DNA of 64,000 nt from Pseudomonas sp. p1(2021b). GTDB taxonomy: Bacteria; Pseudomonadota; Gammaproteobacteria; Pseudomonadales; Pseudomonadaceae. The stretch is taken from the NCBI RefSeq assembly GCF_020151015.1, contig NZ_CP083746.1, forward strand, positions 5,114,501 through 5,178,500, written 5' to 3'. A program made the position numbers and the translations under genes. Below the pieces are notes generated by a model. The model was given only the letters and a program-made list of their open reading frames with translations. It ran no database searches and had not been told where the DNA came from. Positions within the stretch are counted from its first letter, which is position 1. Every line of letters begins with the position of its first letter. Shown here one piece after another: positions 18,939 to 28,691 of the stretch.

Positions 18939-19820
18939 TCAAGCGTTACCGACCACTAAACGCTGCGCTTGAAAGCGCACACGGGGATGGGCAATGCGAT
19001 CCTGGGCCCGGATCAGCTGCAGCTCGTAGCTGGCGCAGGCCTGGGTCTCCAGCAACACCTCGTGCACCGCGGCCGCAGTGAACTCGAACGCCTGTACCCA
19101 GCTGTCACCCAGCAGCACGCGGGCCAGGAATAGCCCAGAGGTCAGGTCGCCCACGCCCACCGGCTGACGCGGGAACGCCAACAGCGGACGCTGCAAATGC
19201 CAGCAACCTTCGCCCGTGACCAGTAGCATCTCGAAACTGTCCTCGGCACGCCCCGGGTAGGCCAAGTGCTTGACCAGCACCACCTTCGGGCCACGTTCGA
19301 GCAGGCCTCGGGCCATGGCCACGCAATCTTCAAGAGACTGGGCCCTACGGCCACAGAAGCTGTCCAGCTCGAGCTGGTTCGGGCAGAGGATGTCCGCCAC
19401 CGAAGCGGCCTCATCGAGCAGGAACTCGCTCACCTCCTCCGGGACGATGCAGCCTTTTTCCGCATGGCCCATGACCGGGTCGCACAGGTACAGCGCCCTG
19501 GGGTTCACCGCCTTGATCCGCTGCACACCCGCCAGGATCGCACGCCCTTGTTCGGCACTGCCCAAGTATCCGGACAACACCGCGTCGCAGTGGCCCAGCT
19601 CGCCGATGTTGGAAATGCCTTCCACCAACGCAGGAATTTGCGCAGGAGCAAGCACTTCGCCGGCCCACTGGCCATACTGTGTATGGTTGGAGAATTGCAC
19701 GGTATTGAGTGGCCAGACATTCACGCCGACCCGTTGCATGGGGAACACCGCCGCGCTGTTTCCGGCATGGCCGAAGACCACGTGGGACTGGATGGCAAGC
19801 AGATGCGGTGTACGTTTCAT
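18939..19820 (-). CDS. pdxY: Pyridoxal kinase PdxY
   Basis: A 293-residue ribokinase-family enzyme that phosphorylates pyridoxal with ATP to give PLP (salvage). It begins [20 protein letters not shown] with the substrate-binding [20 protein letters not shown], then the family block [17 protein letters not shown] and, at the C-terminus, [19 protein letters not shown], which holds the catalytic GVGD aspartate and anion hole. I chose ATG 19820 because homologues start there; the frame upstream has no homology. It is a single gene. The PdxK alternative is less likely given the GCIVPEE and GVGDLTSG sequences. Confidence 0.93.
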   Translation of the reverse strand: MKRTPHLLAIQSHVVFGHAGNSAAVFPMQRVGVNVWPLNTVQFSNHTQYGQWAGEVLAPAQIPALVEGISNIGELGHCDAVLSGYLGSAEQGRAILAGVQRIKAVNPRALYLCDPVMGHAEKGCIVPEEVSEFLLDEAASVADILCPNQLELDSFCGRRAQSLEDCVAMARGLLERGPKVVLVKHLAYPGRAEDSFEMLLVTGEGCWHLQRPLLAFPRQPVGVGDLTSGLFLARVLLGDSWVQAFEFTAAAVHEVLLETQACASYELQLIRAQDRIAHPRVRFQAQRLVVGNA

Positions 19821-19937
19821 GCGAATTTTCCAAAGCTGTTTCAAAAGTATGCGGCGCGCAGTATGTACCTGATTGCCACCTGTACGACAGGCCAGGGACA
19901 CAGTTAAGCTGGACCGACCTGTTTGGAGCATAAGCAA

Positions 19938-20330
19938 ATGTTGACCTTGGAGAACCTGTTCGTCCTGATGGTGATAGCCGCCGCCGGCGCCTGGTTATGG
20001 CACAACCACGGGCTACGCGAGAAGGCGCTCGCGCGGGTCAAGCAGCATTGCGCCAAGCTCGACCTCGAGTTGCTCGACGATAACGTCGCGCTCAAGCGCA
20101 TCGGATTCGTGCGCGACGCCAACGGGCGCAAGCGCCTGGCTCGTATCTATGGGTTCGAATTCACCGTCACCGGCGAGCAACGCCATCCGGGTACCGTCAC
20201 CCAATTCGGCGCCCACACCCTGCAGATCGAACTGGCACCCTACCCGTTCGAGATCAAGACGCCACCCAGGTCGGACAACGTCATCGAGATGCAGCAGTGG
20301 CGCCAGGAACACAACCGCTGGCATAACTGA
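19938..20330 (+). CDS. DUF3301 family protein, membrane-anchored
   Basis: A 130-residue protein with one N-terminal membrane helix ([20 protein letters not shown]) followed by a soluble domain containing [20 protein letters not shown] and [17 protein letters not shown], the DUF3301 pattern. The ATG at 19938 has GGAG nine bases upstream. Its stop directly abuts the stop of the convergent CobW-like gene with no base between. Function unknown. Confidence 0.85.
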   Translation: MLTLENLFVLMVIAAAGAWLWHNHGLREKALARVKQHCAKLDLELLDDNVALKRIGFVRDANGRKRLARIYGFEFTVTGEQRHPGTVTQFGAHTLQIELAPYPFEIKTPPRSDNVIEMQQWRQEHNRWHN

Positions 20331-21299
20331 TCAATCATCCAGGCAGCAGGCAGCCAAGGCGGCCTTCAAGGTTTCCAGCGGCTGGGGCTGGTCGAAGATC
20401 AGTTCCAGGCGCGTGTCCTTGCGCCATTCGCTCGGCTGCCAGCTCAGTTCATCGCCGTTGAGGGCGTTGAACGACTGCCAGCCAATCGCGCTGTGGATAA
20501 CACCTTTGGCCCGTCGCCACCGCCAGGCTTGCAGAAACCGCTCCAAGCGGCCCGAGTCGAAACGCTGCGTAGGGTGCCAGCGCCAACCAACGCTCCATCC
20601 CCCCTCCCCGGCCTGAGCGAGACAGACAGGTTGGCGTGGATCGGGCCAAAGCACGTTCAAGGCGGGCGCAGGTTCATCCACAGGTGGTTTATCCACAGAT
20701 TCTGTCGATGCAGGCGCGCTGCTGGGTAGATGATCCAACGCAAACGCCCCATGCTCTGTCCAATAGGCTGGCAAATCGGGCAGTCGAGCACTTATCAACA
20801 GGCGGTTCTGTTCATCCACAGACGCCGATTTGTTGAAGACCAGCACTCCAGCTGCCGCCAAGGCCGTCTGCTGTGCTTCCGGCAATGGCTCGCCACGTGC
20901 CAAGGTCTGGGTATCCAGGACCATCAGCAGCGGTTGCACCGCCAGCACACCTGACCACGGGGCCTGCCGGAGCTGGCCAAGCAACTGCATCGGGTGGCCA
21001 AGCCCGGACGGTTCGATGAACAAGCGGTCGGGCCTGGCCTTGCGCAGCAAACGCCCCAGGCCGACCTGGAACGGCATGCCATTGACACAACACAGGCAGC
21101 CACCGGCGACTTCACCAATGGCAATACCTTCGTTGTCACGGCTCAGAAGCGCCGCATCCAGGCCCACCAAGCCGAATTCGTTGACCAGGACCGCCCATCG
21201 TTCATTCGGAGGGCGCTGGGCCAACAGCTGACGTATCAGGCTGGTCTTGCCCGCGCCCAATGGGCCTGCTATCACGTGGGTAGGGATATTCTGCAACAT
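20331..21299 (-). CDS. CobW/COG0523 family GTP-binding protein (possible metallochaperone)
   Basis: A 322-residue G3E GTPase. Walker A is GPLGAGKTSL (residues about 12-21); the metal-binding motif GCLCC (GCxCC) is at about 67-71; Walker B-like FIEPSGLGHP follows; the guanine-specificity motif is NKSA rather than NKxD. The C-terminal CobW domain is present (QAWRWRRAKGVIHSAIGWQS). It lies 79 bases downstream of a second COG0523 gene behind a Zur-type box, so zinc allocation under limitation is a reasonable inference; other family members serve cobalt, nickel or iron enzymes. The gene carries several DnaA-box-like 9-mers. Confidence 0.85.
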   Translation of the reverse strand: MLQNIPTHVIAGPLGAGKTSLIRQLLAQRPPNERWAVLVNEFGLVGLDAALLSRDNEGIAIGEVAGGCLCCVNGMPFQVGLGRLLRKARPDRLFIEPSGLGHPMQLLGQLRQAPWSGVLAVQPLLMVLDTQTLARGEPLPEAQQTALAAAGVLVFNKSASVDEQNRLLISARLPDLPAYWTEHGAFALDHLPSSAPASTESVDKPPVDEPAPALNVLWPDPRQPVCLAQAGEGGWSVGWRWHPTQRFDSGRLERFLQAWRWRRAKGVIHSAIGWQSFNALNGDELSWQPSEWRKDTRLELIFDQPQPLETLKAALAACCLDD

Positions 21300-21378
21300 G
21301 GAAAAGGGCCTGGAAAAAGCGGTCGCCCCACTATGCCCCTTCGATCAAGCCCGTCAAGCGGCCTGGATATCCACAGGC

Positions 21379-22584
21379 TCAGGCAACTTCTTCATACCAA
21401 GGCCCGAAGGGGTCGTTGAAACGCAGCCAGGCCATTTCGCCCAAGGCCATTTCCTCGTCGGTCAACAAACACGCTTCCAGTTCTGTGGATAACTGCTTGA
21501 AGTCGACGTTTTGCCCGATAAATACCAGCTCTTGCCGGCAATCCCCACTTTCGACGGTCCAATGCTTGAGGATCGCAGCAGTACTGTCCTCGTCTTGGGG
21601 CCAATGCTCTCGTGGAACGAAGCGCCACCAGCGTCCTGCCATGCCATGGCGCATCATGCCACCGGCCTGGGACCAGCTGCCCGCCTCCTGGAACTTGCTG
21701 GCCAGCCAGAAGAACCCCTTCGAACGCAGCAAGCGGCCATTGGTCCACTCGCTGTGGATAAAATCGTGGAAGCGCTCAGGGTGAAAAGGCCGACGAGCTT
21801 GCCAAGTGGTGGCTGCAATCCCGTATTCCTCGGTTTCCGGCACGTGCTCGCCACGCAATTCCTGTAGCCAGCCAGGGGCCTGGGCCGCCTGTTCGAAGTC
21901 GAACAGGCCGGTGTCGAGGATGCGCTCCAGAGGCACCTGGCCCATGACCATGGGGATGATCTGCGCCCGGGCATTGAGGCTGCGCAGGATCGCCATCAGC
22001 TCTTCGCGTTCATGCTGGCTGATCAGGTCGATCTTGCTGAGCAGCAGCACATCGGCGAATTCCACCTGTTCGACCAGCAGGTCGGTGATCGAGCGCTCAT
22101 CGTCCTCGCCCAGGGTTTCGCCGCGGCTGGCCAGGCTGTCGGCAGCCTGGTAGTCACGCAGGAAGTTGAGGCCATCGACGACCGTGACCATGGTATCCAG
22201 GCGCGCCATGTCGGACAGGCTGCGCCCCTGCTCGTCACGGAAGGTGAACGTTTCGGCCACCGGGAGGGGTTCGGAGATACCGGTGGACTCGATCAACAGG
22301 TAGTCGAAACGCCCTTCCCGCGCCAGCTTCGCCACTTCCTCGAGCAAATCCTCGCGCAAGGTGCAGCAGATGCAGCCATTGCTCATTTCCACCAGCTTCT
22401 CCTGCGCCCGGTTGAGGCTGACGTTGCGCTGTACCTCGCTGGCGTCGATGTTGATTTCGCTCATGTCATTGACGATCACGGCCACCCGCAGGTTTTCGCG
22501 ATTGCGCAGTACATGGTTGAGCAAGGTGCTCTTGCCGGCGCCCAGGAAGCCGGACAGCACGGTGACAGGGAGACGGTTGGGCAT
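21379..22584 (-). CDS. zigA: Zinc-responsive COG0523 GTPase (ZigA-like metallochaperone)
   Basis: A 401-residue G3E GTPase beginning [20 protein letters not shown] (Walker A). It continues with the metal motif [32 protein letters not shown], and SKID in the guanine-specificity position, and the long C-terminal CobW domain ([20 protein letters not shown]) of the ZigA/YciC type. These proteins bind zinc and GTP and are thought to deliver zinc to essential enzymes during starvation. ATG 22584 is preceded by GAGG. A Zur-type palindrome lies 47 bases upstream, shared with divergent folE2. The identification as ZigA-type is by length, motifs and context. Confidence 0.88.
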   Translation of the reverse strand: MPNRLPVTVLSGFLGAGKSTLLNHVLRNRENLRVAVIVNDMSEINIDASEVQRNVSLNRAQEKLVEMSNGCICCTLREDLLEEVAKLAREGRFDYLLIESTGISEPLPVAETFTFRDEQGRSLSDMARLDTMVTVVDGLNFLRDYQAADSLASRGETLGEDDERSITDLLVEQVEFADVLLLSKIDLISQHEREELMAILRSLNARAQIIPMVMGQVPLERILDTGLFDFEQAAQAPGWLQELRGEHVPETEEYGIAATTWQARRPFHPERFHDFIHSEWTNGRLLRSKGFFWLASKFQEAGSWSQAGGMMRHGMAGRWWRFVPREHWPQDEDSTAAILKHWTVESGDCRQELVFIGQNVDFKQLSTELEACLLTDEEMALGEMAWLRFNDPFGPWYEEVA

Positions 22585-22630
22585 AGGGGACCTCATCGGG
22601 CAAAGGCATTCGAAGCGATGCGTTGCATAC

Positions 22631-22643
22631 GTTATATTATAAC
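22631..22643. promoter_or_regulatory. Zur-type box between zigA-like gene and folE2
   Basis: GTTATA-T-TATAAC is a perfect 13-base palindrome in an AT-rich pocket, extended by flanking TTGCATAC and AATACAA. It matches the GTTATA/TATAAC core of gamma-proteobacterial Zur boxes and sits between two classic Zur targets. Confidence 0.8.
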
Positions 22644-22697
22644 AATACAATTTCGCCAAGCCCGTGCGCCGCTGCTGCATTCACCAGGATCGCCAAG

Positions 22698-23585
22698 ATG
22701 ACCAGCCTGACCCTTCCCGATATCGCCACCCAAACCCAACCTCATACGCTCCCCCTGGACTGGGTTGGCATGCAGGGCATCGCCTTGCCATTGCGATATG
22801 AAGGCCGCGTTCTCTGCGGGCAAGCAGACGTCGGCGTCAATCTGGAAGATGGTGTTTCACGAGGGATCCACATGTCGCGCCTGTACCTAGCGCTGGAGGC
22901 CCTCGAGCAGGCCGAGCTGAGTCCGTTGTCGCTACGCCGGTTGCTGGCCGATTTCCTCTCGTCCCATGAGGGGTTATCGTCTGCGGCCTATGTGAGCCTA
23001 AGGTTCGATCACCTACTGAAGCGGCCAGCCTTGGTCAGCCCATTGGCAGGTTGGAAAAGCTATCCCGTTACCCTTGATGCGAAGATCGAAGATGAAATGT
23101 TCCACGTGGAACTATCCGTCGGGGTGCCCTACTCATCCACCTGCCCTTGCTCCGCCGCGCTTGCCCGGCAGCTGATTCAACAGCAGTTTCTTGCCGACTT
23201 CCCCACACGAATGCCCGACCAGGCCGCAATGCTGGAATGGCTGGGCAGCAACCAGGGCATCGTCGCCACGCCGCACAGCCAACGCAGCCAAGCACATGTC
23301 CGCGTCCAACTACGAGACAACCTGGATTACTTACCGATTACCGAACTGATAGATCAGGTCGAGACGGCCCTGGGTACTGCCGTGCAAACGGCGGTGAAGC
23401 GCGCCGACGAACAGGCGTTCGCCTTGGCCAACGGCCAGAACCTGATGTTTTGCGAGGATGCCGCTCGACGGCTACATCAGGCGCTGCGCACAGTAGAATG
23501 GACGGCTGGCTTCAGCCTGCGTGTGGAACATGCAGAAAGCCTGCATGCCCACGATGCGGTTGCTGCCAGCCAATACCGCTGGTGA
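22698..23585 (+). CDS. folE2: GTP cyclohydrolase FolE2 (type IB)
   Basis: A 295-residue COG1469 GTP cyclohydrolase, catalysing the first step of folate and queuosine synthesis. The T-fold motifs include DVGVNLEDGVSRGIHMSRLY, the catalytic Cys region in STCPCSAALARQLI, and the C-terminal FCEDAARRLHQAL. FolE2 works with metals other than zinc and replaces FolE when zinc is scarce. It is divergent from the ZigA-like gene across a Zur-type box. ATG 22698 has AGGA eight bases upstream and gives the normal family start (MTSLTLPDIATQ). Confidence 0.95.
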   Translation: MTSLTLPDIATQTQPHTLPLDWVGMQGIALPLRYEGRVLCGQADVGVNLEDGVSRGIHMSRLYLALEALEQAELSPLSLRRLLADFLSSHEGLSSAAYVSLRFDHLLKRPALVSPLAGWKSYPVTLDAKIEDEMFHVELSVGVPYSSTCPCSAALARQLIQQQFLADFPTRMPDQAAMLEWLGSNQGIVATPHSQRSQAHVRVQLRDNLDYLPITELIDQVETALGTAVQTAVKRADEQAFALANGQNLMFCEDAARRLHQALRTVEWTAGFSLRVEHAESLHAHDAVAASQYRW

Positions 23586-23588
23586 TGC

Positions 23589-24116
23589 TCAAGTGCGTGG
23601 CTTTACCGCACCGCAATCACTGCCCAGCCAGACGGCCCGGGTGTTCATGCTGCCCTGTTGCTGTACACCGGAAGCATTGAAAGTGCCGCTGACCTGGGTC
23701 AGGAATTCTCGATCGCTGAGGAAGGTCGCTTGCCCGTTACCTTGGGCTCGTGGGCAGCTGAACTGGAACTTCCATACGTTGCCCGTACGCTCGGTGATCT
23801 TCTGAGTGCAACCGGACTGAGGATCCTGCAAGGGAATGTCATCAGTCTTGACTTGCTCAGGCGTGAGACACGAACGCACGCCTTTTCCCGCCAGGGTGAT
23901 CCCCTGCTTGGCCAATACCCCTTCCATCATGGCTCGCTGCTCCGGTGGCAGGTTCTTCAACTGCCCGAGCATGAACTCCATATTGGGTAACGGCTTGCCA
24001 TCGACCTGCATGTTACTGGTGGTCAGTTCCCACAAGCCTGGTTGCAGCATCTGCGCTTGCACCAATGGTGCGCCCAGGCCCAATGCCAGGGCCAACAATG
24101 GCAGACGAATCTTCAT
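23589..24116 (-). CDS. DUF3617 family exported protein
   Basis: A 175-residue protein with a signal peptide MKIRLPLLALALGLGAPLVQA, then the DUF3617 pattern PGLWELTTSNMQVDGKPLP, LPPEQRAMMEGVLAKQGI and two Cys pairs (RSCLTPEQV, SGCTQKI, FSCPRA, GSDCGAV), suggesting disulfides in the periplasm. The ATG at 24116 gives an intact signal peptide. It is convergent with folE2, three bases away. Function unknown. Confidence 0.87.
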   Translation of the reverse strand: MKIRLPLLALALGLGAPLVQAQMLQPGLWELTTSNMQVDGKPLPNMEFMLGQLKNLPPEQRAMMEGVLAKQGITLAGKGVRSCLTPEQVKTDDIPLQDPQSGCTQKITERTGNVWKFQFSCPRAQGNGQATFLSDREFLTQVSGTFNASGVQQQGSMNTRAVWLGSDCGAVKPRT

Positions 24117-24243
24117 GGATGAGTGCTCCTCGAAAGACCGGCTACTGGCCGGTTGAGCCTTAGACGCCATTTCCGCTTCCGGGTTGCAAGGCGGGCCTGG
24201 AACATGCTCTGTTATCCCGGTGCTCTCAGCAAGCAGGATGCGT

Positions 24244-25683
24244 ATGGACTACCACAGCCCCTATTTCTTCGGCTATGTACTCGGCCTGATTCACCTGCTC
24301 GGCATCGTCGCCGCGCTGCATGCCGTATTCACCGTACGCACCGCCCAAGGCGCGATCGCCTGGGCCATGTCATTGTTCTTCATTCCTTACTTCACGCTGA
24401 TTCCCTACCTGGTCTTCGGTGCTCGCTCCTTCTATGCCTACATCCAGGCCAGGCGCCAGGCCAACCAGGAGATGCACGTGGCCATGGCCAACCTCAATTG
24501 GCGGCCCTGGGTGGAGGAAGCCCTGACCGCACGCGAGTCGCTGAGCTATGCCGCCCTACGCGCGATGCCCAAGCTGGGGCCCATGCCCTGCCTGGCGAAC
24601 AACGAGGTGAAGCTACTGATCGACGGCAAGGCCACCTTCGACGCGATCTTCGCCGCCATCGCCGAGGCACGCCAGGCGGTACTGGTGCAGTTCTTCATCA
24701 TCCATGACGACAACCTCGGCCGGAAGCTGCAACAGTTACTGCTGCGCAAGGCCGCCGAGGGGGTGCGCGTCTATGTGCTGTACGACCGGGTGGGCAGCCA
24801 TACGCTGCCGGCCAGCTATAGCCAGGCCCTGCGTGATGGTGGGGTGCAGATCCATGCCTTCGCCACGCGCCGCGGCTGGTTCAACCGCTTCCAAGTCAAT
24901 TTCCGCAACCATCGCAAGATCGTGGTGGTCGATGGCTTGCTGGGCTTTCTGGGGGGCCACAACGTCGGTGACGAATACCTCGGCGAACATCCCCGGCTAT
25001 CGCCTTGGCGCGATACCCATGTCCAGGTCAGCGGCCCGGTGCTGGCCTGCCTGCAGGAGTCGTTTGCCGAGGACTGGTATTGGGCCACGCGTGAATTGCC
25101 GCCACTGATCCTGCCCGACACCTACCCGGAAAACGGCGTGCTGTGTCAGGCATTGGCCAGCGGCCCGGCCGACTCCCAGGAAACCTGTGCGCTGTTCTTT
25201 CTCGAAGCTATCCACTCGGCCACCCGCCGGGTATGGATCACCAGCCCCTACTTCATCCCCGATGAAGCGGTATTCGCGGCACTGCGCCTGGCGGTGCTGC
25301 GCGGGGTCGATGTGCGCATCCTCATTCCGGCACGGCCGGACCACCGTATCGTCTACGCCGCCTCCAGCCTGTTCGCGTTCGAGGCGGTACGTGCTGGTGT
25401 AAGAATGTTCCGCTACCAGCCAGGGTTCCTGCACCAGAAGGTGGTGCTGGTGGATGAAGAAGTCAGTGCGATCGGCAGTGCCAACCTGGATAACCGTTCA
25501 TTCCGTTTGAATTTCGAGATCACACTGCTGACCGTGGACCGCACCTTCGCCGACCAGGTCGAGGCTATGTTGTTGAAGGATTTCGAGGAGGCCAGGGAAA
25601 TCAGTGCCGACGACAGCCGTGATACGCATCGCCTGCAACAGCTCGGGATGCGTATCGCGCGGCTGATATCGCCGATCCTTTGA
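24244..25683 (+). CDS. cls: Cardiolipin synthase (phospholipase D family)
   Basis: A 479-residue cardiolipin synthase that condenses two phosphatidylglycerols in the inner membrane. Two N-terminal transmembrane helices ([20 protein letters not shown] and [20 protein letters not shown]) precede two PLD domains with HKD motifs HRKIVVVDG (about residue 222) and HQKVVLVDE (about 400). The ATG at 24244 follows AGGA by five bases. Length and motif order match ClsA. Its stop lies two bases from the stop of the convergent cfa gene. Confidence 0.94.
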   Translation: MDYHSPYFFGYVLGLIHLLGIVAALHAVFTVRTAQGAIAWAMSLFFIPYFTLIPYLVFGARSFYAYIQARRQANQEMHVAMANLNWRPWVEEALTARESLSYAALRAMPKLGPMPCLANNEVKLLIDGKATFDAIFAAIAEARQAVLVQFFIIHDDNLGRKLQQLLLRKAAEGVRVYVLYDRVGSHTLPASYSQALRDGGVQIHAFATRRGWFNRFQVNFRNHRKIVVVDGLLGFLGGHNVGDEYLGEHPRLSPWRDTHVQVSGPVLACLQESFAEDWYWATRELPPLILPDTYPENGVLCQALASGPADSQETCALFFLEAIHSATRRVWITSPYFIPDEAVFAALRLAVLRGVDVRILIPARPDHRIVYAASSLFAFEAVRAGVRMFRYQPGFLHQKVVLVDEEVSAIGSANLDNRSFRLNFEITLLTVDRTFADQVEAMLLKDFEEAREISADDSRDTHRLQQLGMRIARLISPIL

Positions 25684-25684
25684 A

Positions 25685-26869
25685 TTAACGGTAAAGGTCT
25701 TCGCGGGTCCAAGGCAGGTCGTGATGCCCATCTGCGTAAGGCTTCACCGCGAGGATCTGGTGCAGGTTGATCCAGCCCTTGGAGAAGGCATAGGCACAGC
25801 CGGCCAGGTACAGGCGCCAGATGCGCAAGGTCTTCTCTGGTACCAGGGCGGCGGCCTTGTGCAACTGGTTCTCCAGGTTCTCGCTCCAGTGGTTGAGGGT
25901 CTTGGCGTAGTGCAGGCGCAGGCTTTCCACATCGACGATTTCAAGCCCTGCTTCGCAGATACGTGCACTGATCATCGACACATGCGGTAGCTCGCCATGG
26001 GGGAAGACATAGCGGTCGATGAACTCGCCCGCCCCCCGCCCTACCGGGCGCCCATCCACGTGCTTGGCCGTGATGCCATGGTTCATCACCAGGCCGCCTT
26101 CGCGCACGGCACCGAACAGCTTCTGGCAATACAGTTCGAGGTTGGCATGGCCGACGTGCTCGAACATACCGACGCTCACCACCTTGTCGAAGCGGCCATC
26201 CTGGGGCAGGTCCCGGTAGTCGAGGATCTGCAGGTCGACCTGATCGGCCAACCCTTCTTCCTTGACCCGTTGGCGGCCCAGTTTCAGCTGCTCCTTGCTC
26301 AGGGTGATGCCGAACACCTTGGCGCCGTATTCGCGCGCGGCGAACCGCGCCAGCCCACCCCAACCGCAGCCCACGTCGAGCAGGTAGTCACCGGCCTGCA
26401 GGCGCAGCTTGCGGCACAGGTGGTCGAACTTGTTCTGCTGGGCCTCGTCGAGGGTGTTGTCCGGTTCGCGGAAGTAGGCGCAGGAATAGGCCATGTCCTG
26501 GTCGAGCCAGAGCTGGTAGAACTCGTTGGACAAATCATAGTGGTAGGAAATGGCTTCAGCGTCCGTGTCCTTGTCATGCGCGGTACGCTCAGGGGGTGTT
26601 TCGTCTTCGTCCTCCAGCAAGGCTTCGCTGAGCTCGTCGCAGACCCGGATGACTTCCCCGATATCGCCTTCGAGCTCGAGCTTGCCTTCGACGAAGGCGG
26701 CACCCAGTTCATCCAGGCTCGGATGGGTCAGCTGGGAGATCAGCTGAGGCTCCTTGACCAGGATGGTGACCTGCGGGCTCGGCCCCAGGTCGAACTGGTT
26801 GCCGTCCCACAGCTTCAGACGCAAAGGCAAGTGCAAGCTCTGCAACGCAGGTGGAAGTTGCGCAAGCAT
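25685..26869 (-). CDS. cfa: Cyclopropane-fatty-acyl-phospholipid synthase
   Basis: A 394-residue SAM-dependent enzyme that methylenates cis double bonds in membrane phospholipids, typically in stationary phase or stress. The N-terminal lipid-binding part is followed by HYDLSNEFYQLWLD, the SAM motif LLDVGCGWGGLARFAA, GITLSKEQLKLG and the active-site stretch FEHVGHANLELYCQKLF. P. putida carries two such genes (cfaA and cfaB); by neighbourhood this resembles the less active chromosomal copy, but that is from memory. Divergent from lpd with a 209-base space. Confidence 0.93.
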   Translation of the reverse strand: MLAQLPPALQSLHLPLRLKLWDGNQFDLGPSPQVTILVKEPQLISQLTHPSLDELGAAFVEGKLELEGDIGEVIRVCDELSEALLEDEDETPPERTAHDKDTDAEAISYHYDLSNEFYQLWLDQDMAYSCAYFREPDNTLDEAQQNKFDHLCRKLRLQAGDYLLDVGCGWGGLARFAAREYGAKVFGITLSKEQLKLGRQRVKEEGLADQVDLQILDYRDLPQDGRFDKVVSVGMFEHVGHANLELYCQKLFGAVREGGLVMNHGITAKHVDGRPVGRGAGEFIDRYVFPHGELPHVSMISARICEAGLEIVDVESLRLHYAKTLNHWSENLENQLHKAAALVPEKTLRIWRLYLAGCAYAFSKGWINLHQILAVKPYADGHHDLPWTREDLYR

Positions 26870-27078
26870 GAATGACCCTCCCTTTCATTTTTCCAGACGT
26901 CGCGCCTCTAATTGGGACGTCACCGGGAACAGGGTAGTTCATTCGTGGGAAGTTTCCGTGAATACAGACCTTGGTCTAGAAGCATCCGAAACAAATTGAA
27001 GGCATTTTTGTATACAACTTTCCTTGTGCAGACTAATCTTGTGGCCCTCTTGCGCTTCTTCACTCCTGGAGTAAACCC

Positions 27079-28479
27079 ATGAAATCCTATGATGTGGTGA
27101 TCATTGGCGGCGGCCCCGGTGGCTACAACGCAGCGATCCGCGCCGGTCAGCTGGGCATGAGCGTCGCCTGCGTGGAAGGTCGCTCGACCCTCGGCGGCAC
27201 CTGCCTGAATGTCGGCTGCATGCCATCCAAGGCGCTGCTGCATGCGTCGGAGCTCTACGAAGCGGCCACCGGCGAGGAGTTCGCCCACCTGGGAATCGAG
27301 GTCAAGCCTACGCTCAACCTGGCCCAGATGATGAAGCAGAAGGACGAAAGCGTGACCGGCCTGACCAAGGGCATCGAATACCTGTTCCGCAAGAACAAGG
27401 TCGACTGGGTCAAGGGCTGGGGCCGCCTCGACGGCGTCGGCAAGGTCATCGTGAAGGCCGAGGACGGCAGCGAGACCACGTTGCAGGCCAAGGACATCGT
27501 CATCGCCACCGGTTCCGAACCCACCCCGCTGCCGGGCGTGACCATCGACAACCAGCGCATCATCGACTCCACCGGCGCCCTGTCGCTGCCCCAAGTACCC
27601 AAGCACCTGGTGGTGATCGGTGCCGGCGTTATCGGCCTGGAACTGGGCTCGGTGTGGCGCCGCCTGGGTGCCGAAGTGACCGTGATCGAATACCTGGACC
27701 GTATCTGCCCCGGTACCGACGAGGAAACCGCCAAGACCCTGCAGAAAGCCCTGGCCAAGCAAGGCATGGCCTTCAAGCTCGGCAGCAAGGTGACCCAGGC
27801 CACCCCATCGGCCGACAGCGTCAGCCTCACGCTGGAACCTGCAGCGGGCGGCGCGGCCGAAACCCTGCAGGCCGACTACGTGCTGGTGGCTATCGGCCGC
27901 CGCCCTTACACCCAGGGCCTGAATCTGGAAAGCGTCGGCCTTGAAACCGACAAGCGCGGCATGCTGGCCAACGAGCATCACCGCTCCTCGGTGCCAGGCA
28001 TCTGGGTGATCGGCGATGTCACCTCCGGCCCGATGCTGGCGCACAAGGCCGAGGACGAGGCGGTCTCCTGCATCGAGCGTATCGCCGGCAAGGCCCACGA
28101 GGTCAACTACAACCTGATCCCAGGCGTCATCTATACCCGCCCGGAACTGGCCAGCGTCGGCAAGACCGAGGAACAGCTCAAGGCCGAAGGCCGCGCCTAC
28201 AAGGTCGGCAAGTTCCCCTTCACCGCCAACAGCCGCGCCAAGATCAACCATGAAACCGAAGGTTTCGCCAAGGTCATCGCCGATGCCAACACCGACGAAG
28301 TGCTGGGAGTGCACCTGGTGGGCCCAAGCGTGAGCGAGATGATCGGCGAGTTCTGCGTGGCCATGGAATTCTCCGCCTCGGCCGAGGACATCGCCCTCAC
28401 CTGCCACCCTCACCCAACCCGCTCCGAGGCGCTGCGCCAGGCTGCAATGAACGTGGATGGCATGGCCATGCAAATCTGA
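27079..28479 (+). CDS. lpd: Dihydrolipoamide dehydrogenase
   Basis: A 466-residue FAD flavoprotein (E3) that reoxidises dihydrolipoamide in 2-oxo acid dehydrogenase complexes or the glycine cleavage system. FAD loop VVIIGGGPGGYNAAIRAGQ; redox disulfide GGTCLNVGCMPSK; NAD loop VVIGAGVIGLELGSVW; second FAD motif GIWVIGDVTSGPMLAHKAED; catalytic His-Glu in CHPHPTRSEAL. No E1 or E2 genes are adjacent, as for the orphan Lpd3 of P. putida, so its complex is unknown. A strong terminator follows. Confidence 0.95.
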   Translation: MKSYDVVIIGGGPGGYNAAIRAGQLGMSVACVEGRSTLGGTCLNVGCMPSKALLHASELYEAATGEEFAHLGIEVKPTLNLAQMMKQKDESVTGLTKGIEYLFRKNKVDWVKGWGRLDGVGKVIVKAEDGSETTLQAKDIVIATGSEPTPLPGVTIDNQRIIDSTGALSLPQVPKHLVVIGAGVIGLELGSVWRRLGAEVTVIEYLDRICPGTDEETAKTLQKALAKQGMAFKLGSKVTQATPSADSVSLTLEPAAGGAAETLQADYVLVAIGRRPYTQGLNLESVGLETDKRGMLANEHHRSSVPGIWVIGDVTSGPMLAHKAEDEAVSCIERIAGKAHEVNYNLIPGVIYTRPELASVGKTEEQLKAEGRAYKVGKFPFTANSRAKINHETEGFAKVIADANTDEVLGVHLVGPSVSEMIGEFCVAMEFSASAEDIALTCHPHPTRSEALRQAAMNVDGMAMQI

Positions 28480-28505
28480 TCGCATCGAAACGAGGTTGCA
28501 TCGAA

Positions 28506-28538
28506 AAGGGCGAACACAGGTGTTCGCCCTTTCTTTTT
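28506..28538 (+). terminator. Rho-independent terminator after lpd
   Basis: AAGGGCGAACA-CAGG-TGTTCGCCCTT has a perfect 11-base-pair stem and is followed by TCTTTTT, starting 27 bases after the stop. Confidence 0.9.
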
Positions 28539-28691
28539 GACCTGCTCGGCTAAGGTTTCCACGGTCGCCACCGTGCAACTGCGAGTCGCCCCAGTGCGAT
28601 TTTTTATTTCTGGCTGCCCGTAACGTGAGCGACAGCCCCCACTGCGCGGGGCCCCACGACATAACAACGATAATGTCCCGAGGGAGAAGTC

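Noticed and set aside
26920..28662. A 580-codon open frame opposite lpd
   Set aside because: lpd is complete with all catalytic motifs; the opposing frame has no motif or ribosome site.
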